From assembly GCA_016630955.3 (NCBI GenBank), contig CM049992.1:1550001-1614000 (forward strand): a DNA stretch of 64,000 nt, given 5' to 3'. Made by a program: the position numbers and the translations under genes. Positions within the stretch are counted from its first letter, which is position 1. Every line of letters starts with the position of its first letter. The notes under the pieces are model-generated. The model searched no databases, was not told where the DNA came from, and was given only the letters and a program-made list of their open reading frames with translations. Below are positions 54,891-64,000 of the stretch, piece by piece. The DNA comes from Didymella arachidicola. Taxonomy: Eukaryota > Ascomycota > Dothideomycetes > Pleosporales > Didymellaceae.

Positions 54891-57889
54891 CTAGCGGCTA
54901 CCTCTCCTATCATCGTGAGGTGGCGGCCCCGGTACCATTACCTTGAAGGGCATCTCTCTGCCCACATTCACTTGTGCGTATGGACTATAATGTTGGGCCG
55001 GTGCAGGCGCCAAAGGTGGTGGGCCATTACGGCCGCTGCTCCTCGGACGCGGGCCGACAGGACTCTGTGGCCCGTAGGGGCTTGGGTATGCAGGTATTTG
55101 TTGTGGAGCCGCGGCGAGTGTTCGAGGACCAAGATGTGAATGTAGTGATGGTGGGCCTGAATATCCCGGAAAGCTTCCAGATGGGATTGCGGCGAGCGGC
55201 GAGTACTGCAGTAACATGGGATGATGCATGGGTGCCGATGTGTATGTTAGGTGGGGGGAAGGAGCCGTCAGCGGTGGCAATGATCCATGCATTGTGTAGG
55301 CTTCTGGCTGGTAGTTATGGTCCTGGTGATGTACGGGCGAAGGTCGTTGCGCCTCGGGAGGGGTAGATACGGGTGTGGCCGTCGCGCTTGGCCCAGCGCC
55401 TGCTCTGCCGCCTCGCCTTCCATTGGAAGAGTTCGATCTCGAAGTCGGTGGCTTTGCAGGCTTGCCTTCTTTCTCGTCCTGCTCTTTCTTACGAGCTTTC
55501 CGTTCGGCCCACCAGATGGTCATCGACTGACTGCGCTTCTCGCTCTTAACTCGTGGCTTTCGTCGTGACCCGGGTGGCGGCGCATAATCTTCAACTTGAT
55601 TGTTGGTGTACTGGCTTAGTGGAGCAGTGAGCATGTACGCATCCGGCGTACTCGACTCGCTTGGGTGGACAAGGGTGCCGTCTTGTGCGGTAGCAGGCTG
55701 TGGTGTAGCTTGGAAGACCGTCTCAGCAGAGTTCGGTGCTGGCAAAGAGTGTGCATCTGAAACAGGCTGTGGATCAATGGAGAACTGACCTTGACCTGCG
55801 CTCAATGACTGCAATGCCGGTGAAGGGGCATTAGGGCCATGTGCTGATGGCACTGGGGTACCACCATCGCCGGCCTTCTTTCGCGGACCCTTCTTGATCC
55901 CGAAATCACTTCGACGACCTGTGTTTTTACTGCCTGGCGGCCGCCCACGTTTCGTGTTCGTGTCCGTATACTCTTCGACGTCCATGGTCGACGAGCCCTC
56001 ATCACCAGACGTCGTAGCTACGGAACCTTCGCGCACGCTTTCATGCACGAGGCGCTGATGAAGTGCAGAGGCTGCTGCAGTTCTGGCTCGCTTGGCAGGT
56101 CTGCTGTCGGGTTCTGGAGTCTCGGATGCCTGCACGGCAAACCTGCTGACTCCCTTCTTGCGAGCGCCACCCCATCCGTTGTGTTTCTTCGGTGTAGTGC
56201 CGCCTGTGACCATATCAGTACCATCAAACTTGCGCGGTGGCTTTCGTTGCCGCCTAGATGAGCGGCCTTCATTATCCTCTTCGTCCTCCTCACTTGGAGC
56301 TGCAGAGTCTAGCATGTCACGCGCACGACGCGTTCGTAATTCTCGACCACTGCTCTTTTCAGCGCCAGGACGTTGTGCCCAAGGATCTTGACAACCGGGT
56401 GGCTTCTTCGCATCAAATGTATACCCGTAGAGATCTGCCTCTTTGGTGTCCTCGAAAAGTTGTGGAGCCACCGGGGTTCGCCCACTAGTGCAGGCCTTCT
56501 TCGGCGGATGCATGTGAGGGGCGGTCTTATGACAGTTAGCTTCGTTGTCGGGAATTGTGTCAAGTAACTTACTCTGGCGTCTAGCTCGAGATACTCATCC
56601 TGCCAGCACTTCAAAATATACTGAGCATTCTTGGCCAAGGCGTATAGACTGTCGGAACTTCTTTGGGCTGCGGGGAACTTATTAAGAGCCGCGATGATTT
56701 GGTTTACGTCAGACATGGCTTGATACTTGCGCTGCAGGAGGTAGTCGGCCATATCTTCGCAGTCTTCCAATGGCTGGGGCTCAAAGTCGTCAAGCCAGGG
56801 ACCAGGAAGGTCTTCTTCAGTGAGAATGTCGTCCTCCGGATCAAGCGGTTTGAGAGCTTCTGCGGGCGTTGACGCCGATTCTCGAGGGGTCTGGGAAGCG
56901 CTATTGGTTGTCAACGAATTCTTGGGAATCCTAGACTTCGACGTGTTTTTTAGGGCCTTGGGCTCCGGCTCTGCGGCTAGAGATGGCGTATAAGTCCCTC
57001 CGATTATGGCGTTAAGAAGCCCTTTTGGTGGTGAACCTTGAGGCGTCGTCGTGGAGGGGGGCGAACCAGCGGGAGTCATCGATTCGAGATGGGCGTTTCC
57101 AATAGACCCGGCTTCAAGATCGCTGTCGACATCGACATCCAGGTGCAGGCCGTTGGTTGGCTCCGAGCCGTCTGTTATCTGGTCGTCTTCGTCAGGAAGT
57201 GGTGACGCCAAGCGTTCACCATTCGGTGTCGTCTGATTGGATAAACCGTCATCTTCCTCAGTGAGCGCAAACGTGGGCGCTGCGGATCGCGATGGACGTG
57301 CCCGAGTCGGTGAAGTGATTCGAACTGATCCTCCACGACCACGACTTCCTCTTCCTCTACCACGGCCGGCTCGTCCCCGACCGCCACGCCCCCCGCGTCC
57401 TCCGCGACCACGTCCTCTGGGTGCTGAATGCGGCACAACGGGTGTCGCGTCAGCAGAGTCTTCGCTCTCGTCTGCACTTTCGTCTTCCTCCTGCTCAGAG
57501 TCTTCGTCAGAAGATAGCGATTCCTGTATTGCACTCTCGAGATGTTTGCGCTCTTTTGCTAGCTTGCCATGGTGCTTCTTGAGGCCATCGAAGAATTCGC
57601 GTGATAAGCCAAACACCATAAAATAAGGTTTCTCATAGGAAGCATAGACTTCAGGAGCCGCATCAGTGAAAGAAGGCTGACTCGAGATATTTGAGGCAGA
57701 ACGCGTAGTTTTCCTAGTGATGGTGGGACTCAGCTTGTGTGGACTTTGCTTTGTTGCAACTACTTCTGTACTCTCTGGTTTTGCTGATGCGGGTGCTCCC
57801 CGAGTGGACCGGATCCTCGTAGGCGTATCATCTTGAACAGAACTGCGCCGTTGGGAGGAGCGAGCAGGCTGATTTCGTGGAAGCGGCAT
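54891..57889 (-). CDS. AT-hook and RGG-rich nuclear protein
   Basis: Large low-complexity protein, probably chromatin-associated. Start at 57889 (MPLPRNQPARSSQRRSSVQ). A structured N-terminal piece (EVYASYEKPYFMVFGLSREFFDGLKKHHGKLAKERKHLESAI, about residues 80-122) is followed by an acidic run, then an RGG/RG block (GRGRGGRGGRGGRGRAGRG). A second conserved-looking piece spans PGPWLDDFEPQPLEDCEDMADYLLQRKYQAMSDVNQIIAALNKFPAAQ. One intron (about 56530-56572) joins LDAR to TAPHMHPPKKACTSGRTP. Exon 2 holds the AT-hook KRGRPPGSKNTGR and a basic segment (WWAERKARKKEQDEKEG), and ends in a Pro-rich tail. About 985 residues. I do not recognise the family; a chromatin-modifier subunit is one possibility. 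Confidence 0.72.
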
Positions 57890-58397
57890 TTAAGCCAATG
57901 TTTATCGGCAGCCGAGCGCGCAACTGCTGCGCTCGTGTGATGGTGTGAATCGAGGTCTGCATGTACACTCCCGAGGAGGCGTAGTGCAGATCCAAGCCCT
58001 GTCAGGGAGGCGGAAAACCTGCAGGACTAGAAGATGAATCAAACTCAGCGCAATGACAGCAGCGCCACGAAAATGATTGCAACTGGTTGATACAAAGATT
58101 CAAGCAGGAAAAATGGTCCAAGGCGAGCAGCAATGGACGTGATGTGTGATGATCTTCGTCTGAGGCGGTCGTGGCTGCTTCTTCCAGTTGAGCGGCTGCC
58201 AAGGCCTCGTTGTCCAATGGCAGCAACGCGCTAGTGCAGCAGGCATCTTGCTGGACGGGAGCTTCCAAACAACAGTGCGAATGGTCACATTGATTGATCG
58301 ATATCAGTGGGCTCACCTCGCTTTCACTTTCGCCTGTTGTTACAATATCATTTTTCAGCCTCGTACGTTGCTGTAGTTGCGCTTTTTGAGCCTCGCA
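57890..58397. promoter_or_regulatory. Divergent intergenic region, AT-hook gene / Mtc1
   Basis: About 510 bp containing both promoters. No specific element claimed. Confidence 0.35.
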
Positions 58398-59969
58398 ATG
58401 CCGCCAAAAACGGTCGAGGAGGAGCTTGCGGAGCTCGAATTGCTTGGAGCAGAGGCACCAGCAGCTCCCCCGCCGAAGAAAGGTTCCAAGGCACCTCGAC
58501 AGAAGCTGCCTCAGGAGGATGATGCGCTGAAGGGTCTCGAAGAGCTCGAGGACCTCGGCAAGTTCCAACGGCCTGAGAGTCTGCGTCCCATAAGCCGTCC
58601 GAACACTCCCAAGCTGTCCTCATCCTCAGCGGCCTCGAGTAACAGAAGAGGTGCTGATGTCGCGACACCATCCTCTACAGGCTCAGCACGAACCAGCGAG
58701 GATCGTACGGCACCACTCAGGAAGTCGGGAGAGAGCACACGGTCATTCCATCAAAGCATTGCGCCACCTCAAGAGGAGCCGGCGAGAGCAGCGGAGGCGC
58801 CCGCAACTTCAGGCAGCTCCTGGTGGGGTGGAGGATGGGGTGGAATTCTGAATACTGCGACGGAAGCCGCGAATGCGGCCAAGAAGCAAGCAGAAGCCGC
58901 GTATCAGGAGCTCCAGAAGAATCAGGAAGCACAGAAATGGGCTGAACAAGTACGAGGCAAGGTCGGTGACCTTCGCGGCATGGGTATGTTATCAACAGAA
59001 CTTTGAAATCAAGCAGGCTAACGTATAGCAGGAGGCGAGCTGAGCAAGCACGCGCTGCCAACCTTCACCAATATCCTGCATACCCTCGCCCCCCCGATCG
59101 CGCAGCATGAGCGACTCCAGATCCACATCACACATGACCTCATCGGTTACCCTTCGCTCGATCCAATCATTTACCAAACTTTCTCTACGGTCATGGCTCA
59201 AGTCGAGGGCGGTGACCTCCTTGTCATCCAGCGCGGCTCAGAATCCACCCTACGTCAGTCGCTAGACGGCTACAGGGGAGGTGGTGGCGGCTGGAACGAT
59301 GGACCGTGGTGGCGTCATGCCGACAAGCGAGACTTGAGCACTGTTAAGGGGCTTACAGAAGGCACAAAGCTTACCAGAGTAAGCGCCGAGACCTATGCTG
59401 ATGAGTTTTACGCCGCCAGGGGAGGCGTCGAAGCAGCTGCAAAGCAAGCTACAGAAGTCCTCAGCGAAAGCAATCCAGTGCGGAGCAGCGACATCTTCAT
59501 CGCCGTCCAAGCTGTCAGCTATTTGAATCCTACAGAGCTTTTCGCCACATCGACATCTGCGGACACAAAAGAAGGAGATCCACAGGAGCAGAAGGAAGAC
59601 GAAGAACTCGTCGTCTTCGCTGTGTACCTGCACGATCCTATCCATGGCATTAGCTTCAAGACGGTCAGTCAGGGCTTTCCTGCGAAATGGGCACAGTGGC
59701 TTGATGCACCGGCCAATACGGAAACGACCGGTGAAGAGCAACAGCTGCCTCAAGAGATCCAGGAGATTATCGAAAGCGGAGGCGTTGATCCTCGCGAGTG
59801 GGTGTCCGAATGGATGGAAGAGGCCATCAGCCTCAGTGTTGGCATTGTCGCGCAACGTTACGTTGCACGCCGTATGGGAGTTGGTGAAGGCGGCCTGGGC
59901 AAGGGAAAGGCGCGCGAGGCCAACCTCGAGGATGGTGCTGGCGAGGCTGCACGAGCCGGCATCATTTGA
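58398..59969 (+). CDS. MTC1: Maintenance of telomere capping protein 1 (Mtc1)
   Basis: Conserved fungal protein linked in yeast to telomere capping and vesicle traffic. Start at 58398 (MPPKTVEEELAELELLGAEAP); an in-frame ATG at 58377 is less family-like. The N-terminus is acidic with Ser-rich linkers, then SSWWGGGWGGILNTATEAANAAKKQAEAAYQELQ, a hallmark of the family. One intron (about 58984-59029) joins DLRGM to GGELSKHALPTFTNILHTLAPPIAQHERLQIHITHDLIGYPSLD. The rest (DLLVIQRGSESTLRQSLDGY, AVYLHDPIHGISFKTVSQGFPAKWAQWLD, WVSEWMEEAISLSVGIVAQRYVARRMGV) is complete. About 508 residues. Good full-length match in order and length. Confidence 0.9.
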
Positions 59970-60306
59970 AGAAGATGACATTTTATTGCAACCTGCAAGA
60001 TACGACATGATATATGAATCTCAACGGGCTCTGGAGTCCATTCTTTGACGGAGGCCTTGACGCTTGATTCTCCCTCCCAACCTTCTCGCACTTTAGAGGT
60101 AGCCGAGACCAGCTGCGACATCATACTGATGCTGGTGTGACTCGGTCGCCTCCAGCCCTCATGGCCATTGTTCGTGGCCAGATCTGTGGCGACCTGCAGA
60201 GGCTTTGACGGACGCCTGCTGCAGCGCTAGACACACATTTCCCCAACGCAACCTACACCCTTGGGCTTGGACTTTGAGTAGACATGGCACAGTCGAAGTC
60301 TGCCGC
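59970..60306. other. Convergent 3' intergenic region
   Basis: Gap between two converging genes. Nothing coding seen. Confidence 0.35.
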
Positions 60307-60610
60307 TCACTTCGCCTTTGCGCCCTCCTTCCTGTCCTTCTTGCCTCCCCTCAGAATCTCCAGATGGCCTGCTTTCTCGGCGAGGAACTTTTCGGTGGTG
60401 CCGACGAGGCCGGCGGCGCTCTTCTTCTTGATCTTGTTCTGCGTGATCAGGCTCGCTTTCTTGGGCTTGATGACCTTCTGTCCAGGCCTGGGACCTGTCT
60501 TCGAAGGCCTGTATTGGCGGTCAGCGAGAGAAGCAGGTCTGTTGGGCGGAATGAACACACTTCCGGGGCGCCGCAGCGGGCTTGGACTTCTTGACAGCAC
60601 CTTGTGCCAT
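60307..60610 (-). CDS. UPF0390 family small basic protein
   Basis: Small lysine-rich conserved eukaryotic protein of unknown function, possibly nucleolar. Two exons. The first begins MAQGAVKKSKPAAAPR at 60610. A GT-AG intron (about 60508-60559) is followed by KPSKTGPRPGQKVIKPKKASLITQNKIKKKSAAGLVGTTEKFLAEKAGHLEILRGGKKDRKEGAKAK. This is the whole family pattern: MAQG start, KPK...N(K)IKKK core and EK(A)GHLE(I)L end. About 84 residues. It is short enough to be missed by length-filtered annotation. Confidence 0.88.
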
Positions 60611-61339
60611 CTTTTTGACGATCGAATTGAGCCGCCTTGACGTGGGGGTTTGAACTTGGGCAGCGTGCAACGCGCGTCTGCAGCTTTCTGGAAAATGTTC
60701 CGCGCACCAAAGGCCGAAAGTTTTAGCTTGGCGCCCGCTTAGCGCAACGCGGGGTGCTCCAGCGGTCCACTTTAGCCATTTCAACCTGTCCGCTCCGCAA
60801 ACCCACCACCAAGGCCGCCCGATGTGACCCTGCCCGCGCTCTTTGATGTGTAAACGCGTGGGAACCACGAAGCGGATTGCATTTGGGCCACAACACCTGG
60901 CGGAACATTTTCAGCAGGTCCAATTGCGCCAGATTCGGTTTTCAAGCGTGGCTGAACTCCCTCTGCAGCGATTCCTGCCGTCCGAAATGAGCACGGAGCA
61001 ATCCTCTTTTGGCTCCATGCCATTGCGGCTATGCTGCTCGCCCCACACTCGATGAAGCTGGGGAAAACGACCATGATCACGTCGCGTGCTATTTATCCTG
61101 GAGAATAGCCGGTATTCTACGTGCACGTCACTTCGGGCCGTTTGGTAGGACAGTGTTCCTGGATCTTGGGAGATGAAGATGCATGTGGTTGGCGATCAAC
61201 ACAAGGCCATTGGGGCTTCTTCGTATTCAAGGATGCTCGTGGACCTGGCTAATATGTTCTGCACCGGATCTTCGCGTGCATAAAGGGCGAAGGAGCCCCG
61301 GTCAGCACTCAGCAGCCCAAGTTGAACGTCACCGCAACC
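60611..61339. other. Divergent intergenic region, UPF0390 / GH115
   Basis: Promoters of both genes. No gene supported. Confidence 0.4.
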
Positions 61340-64000
61340 ATGGAGCTCTTACCACGCCGGCTCTTGAGCCTTGTGCTCTCGGCATGCTTCCTCGCGCCTA
61401 CAATCGCTGTCGAAGGTTTCCGCAAGCCTACTGTCGACTTTACTGCCGGCAATGGAAGCTTTCTCCTCGCCACAAGCTCTTCACCCGCCAGTATCCACGT
61501 TGATGCGGCAGACTGGCCTGGTGTCCTGCGTGCGGCTCACGATCTTGCCCTAGATTTCGGCAGGGTGACCAAGGTCAACGGTACCCTGACTGCTACCGGG
61601 ACAGCTACCGCGAATGCTTCTGTGATCTTCAATGTCACGGGCATCAGCAGTGACTGGAGCGCGGGCACGAGCGGGAACGGCACAAGTGGAACCGCGATTG
61701 TCGTGGGCACAATTGGCAGTTCAAGCTTCATCGATGGCCTGATAGCGAGTGGCAAGCTCGATATCAGCGAGATTGAAGGGCAGTGGGAAGCATACGTCAG
61801 TGCGCTAGTAGAGAACCCTCTCAACGGAATTGATACGGCCCTTGTCATTGCTGGTGAGTTTCTGCTTGGATCAGACAGAGCTCCCAAAGTTGACATTCAC
61901 CAGGCAGCGACCGCAGAGGCTCAATCTACGGTATCTACGACATCTCCGAGCAGATCGGCGTCTCTCCATGGTACTGGTTCGCAGATGTGCCTGCCAAAAG
62001 CCACGCTGAAGTCTACGCCCTCAACACTGTAAAAGTGCAGAAGACCCCTTCCGTCAAGTACCGCGGCTTTTTCATCAACGACGAGGCGCCTGCGCTGACC
62101 GGATGGGCGAACATCAAATACCCCAAGTACGGTGGCAACAGTCCCTTCGGAGCCGAATTCTACGCCCACGTCTTCGAGTTGCTCCTCAGGTCAAGGGCCA
62201 ATTACCTCTGGCCAGCTATGTGGAATGGTATGTTCAACGTTGATGACCCAAGAAACCAGCCGCTTGCAGATGAGTACGCTATCGTCATGGGAACATCTCA
62301 CACTGAGCCCATGGTGCGAGCTACTGCCGAATGGAGCAAGGTCGCGAAGGGTGCTGAGTCTGGCTGGTCATGGGCTACAAACAACGCGACTCTGTACGAC
62401 TACTTTATGGAGGGCGCCCAGCGTGCTGCGCCTTACGAGAACGTTGTCACCGTCGGGATGAGAGGTATGGCTTCCCAGCGACCCGAGTCGATTTAAATGT
62501 TATTGATACTTACATCCCATAGGTTACCACGACACGGCGATGTCTGCCGACGTGCAGACGAGTGTGCTTGAAGCCGTTGTTGACGCCCAGCAAGACATCC
62601 TCACCAAAGTTCACGGCAATGCTTCGGAGGTACCGCAGATGTGGTGTCTGTATAAGGAAGTGCAGGACTACTTTGAGGCCGGAATGAAGGTCCCCGACTA
62701 CGTTACACTTCTCTGGACCGAGGACAACTTCCAGAACATCCGAAGATTGCCCGTCGGTGATGAGAAAAAGAGATCCGGTGGAGCTGGTGTCTACTACCAC
62801 TTCGACTATGTCGGTGACTCACGCAACTACAAGTGGATCGACACCATCCAGCTGCAGAAAACCTACGAGCAAATGCGTCTGGCCAAGGATCGTGATGCGG
62901 ATAGGATTTGGATTGTCAACGTTGGTGACATAAAACCTAGCGAGGTCGCGATCAGCCACTGGTTCGACATTGCCTACGATATTGACGCCTATGATGAGAC
63001 GTCCGTGCCTCAATGGACAGCAGATTGGGCCGCCCGCAACTTCGACGACGAGCATGCTCAGACTGTCTCGGACATTCTGGACGAGTATGGCTTCCTTGCT
63101 AATATGCGAAAGTTTGAGTGGGTCGAGCCTTCTTCGTACAGCATTCTTAACTACGAAGAGGCTGACCGCATTCTCGCGCAATGGGAGGATATCGCAAAGA
63201 AGGCGCAGGACGTCTACGACGCTCTTCCTGCAGAACAGCAACCTGCTTTCTACGAGATGGTCCTCCACCGCGTCTTGGCGGGCGGGAACTTTGTTGATGT
63301 TCAAGTCGCCGGAGCCAGGAACATCGCCTACAGCGGTATGGGCAGGACCAGCGCCAACAGATGGATGCAGCGCGTTATTGATGGCATGAAAAAAGACCAC
63401 AATCTCACTCAGCGCTATCACGAATTATTCAACGGCAAGTGGAACCACATGCTGGACCAGACTCATCTGGGCTACCAGGGATACTGGCAGCAGCCTATGC
63501 GGCAGTCCACCCCATTCCTCCGCTGGGTACAGACCTGGGAGAGGAGCCTTGCTGGCGACCTCGGCGTTGCTGTTGAAGGTAGCAACGCCACTATTCCCGG
63601 TGACGACATCTGGCACACGAACGGTGGCGGCTCCTTGAACTTGCCAAACATCACGCCTTTCACTCCTAAGCGTTGGCTAGAGATTGCCTCCGTTGGCACC
63701 CAACCTTTTGATTGGAACATTAAAGCGGACCCTTTCATCAAGCTGTCGCAGGCATCCGGAACCATGCAACCAGATGGTGAGGATGTCCGTGTCTATGTTG
63801 AAGTCGATTTTTCTCAAGTCCCCGACGGCTTTGGCCAGAAGAGCATCCTGAACATCTCTTCTAGCACAGACTACGGCACGCAATTCGGCATGCCTCAGGT
63901 CATCGTGCAGGTCAACAAGACTTCGATCCCTTCTAACTTCAGTGCCGGCTTCGTAGAGTCCGCTGGCCAGCTCGCCTTCGAGGCAGAGCACTACACACGC
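61340..64000 (+). CDS. Glycoside hydrolase family 115, xylan alpha-1,2-glucuronidase (3' end outside window)
   Basis: Secreted enzyme removing (4-O-methyl)-glucuronic acid side groups from xylan. Start at 61340 (MELLPRRLLSLVLSACFLAPTIAVEG), a clear signal peptide. Introns at about 61853-61904 (joining ALVIA to GSDRRGSIYGIYDISEQIGVSPWYWFADV) and 62465-62521 (joining VGMR to GYHDTAM). GH115 landmarks: VKYRGFFINDEAPALTGWA, FELLLRSRANYLWPAMWNGMFNVDDP, GTSHTEPMVR, VTLLWTEDNFQNIRRLP, GVYYHFDYVGDSRNYKW, RIWIVNVGDIKP, RTSANRWMQRVIDGM. The frame is still open at 64000, inside the C-terminal domain (LAFEAEHYTR), so the gene is partial only because the window ends. Confidence 0.93.

Overview
This is nuclear DNA of a filamentous ascomycete fungus. 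Nearly every gene is split by short GT-AG introns of about 45-75 nt, genes lie on both strands with short gaps, and the families are typical of plant-associated or saprotrophic Pezizomycotina: secreted tyrosinase, cutinase, GH115 alpha-glucuronidase, Zn2Cys6 regulators and an AsaB-type hydroxylase. A Dothideomycete is my guess, not something the sequence proves. I saw no CRISPR array, rRNA or recognisable complete transposon, and no convincing tRNA by eye.

Layout. 0.8-2.4 kb: AAAP amino-acid transporter. 3.8-14.8 kb: a direct tandem duplication of 5,457 bp whose two copies look identical. Each copy carries a complete tyrosinase gene and the body of a kinesin-8 gene. Only the right-hand kinesin keeps its 5' end (to 15,051); the left-hand one is cut at the junction. 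15.6-18 kb: an AsaB/GA4-desaturase-like oxygenase and a cutinase. 18.8-20.6 kb: a Nudix hydrolase and an alpha/beta-hydrolase with an apparent premature stop.

21-33.6 kb is the most coherent region and looks like a pentose/pentitol catabolic cluster: xylose reductase, a divergent Zn2Cys6 regulator, a convergent paralogue of that regulator without a zinc cluster, a transketolase/dihydroxyacetone-synthase-type enzyme, a divergent L-arabinitol 4-dehydrogenase-like enzyme, and an MFS sugar transporter. The inferred flow is uptake, reduction of the aldopentose, oxidation of the pentitol, then transketolase chemistry after phosphorylation by an enzyme encoded elsewhere. L-xylulose reductase, a dedicated xylitol dehydrogenase and xylulokinase were not found here.

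34.7-39.6 kb: a short Zn2Cys6 protein, a nicotianamine synthase and a membrane-anchored amidohydrolase. 40-46 kb: a CorA-like membrane protein, an SDR and an NmrA-like protein. 46-48.5 kb: mostly gene-poor. 48.5-50.7 kb: a fungal membrane protein whose last exon is thrown out of frame by a 10-bp tandem duplication. 50.7-60.6 kb: another SDR, a spliced small basic protein, an AT-hook/RGG nuclear protein, Mtc1 and a UPF0390 protein. 61.3 kb to the end: a GH115 alpha-glucuronidase running off the window.

Intron positions were inferred by eye from splice consensus, open frames and resemblance to families. Exact exon edges are least certain where stated.
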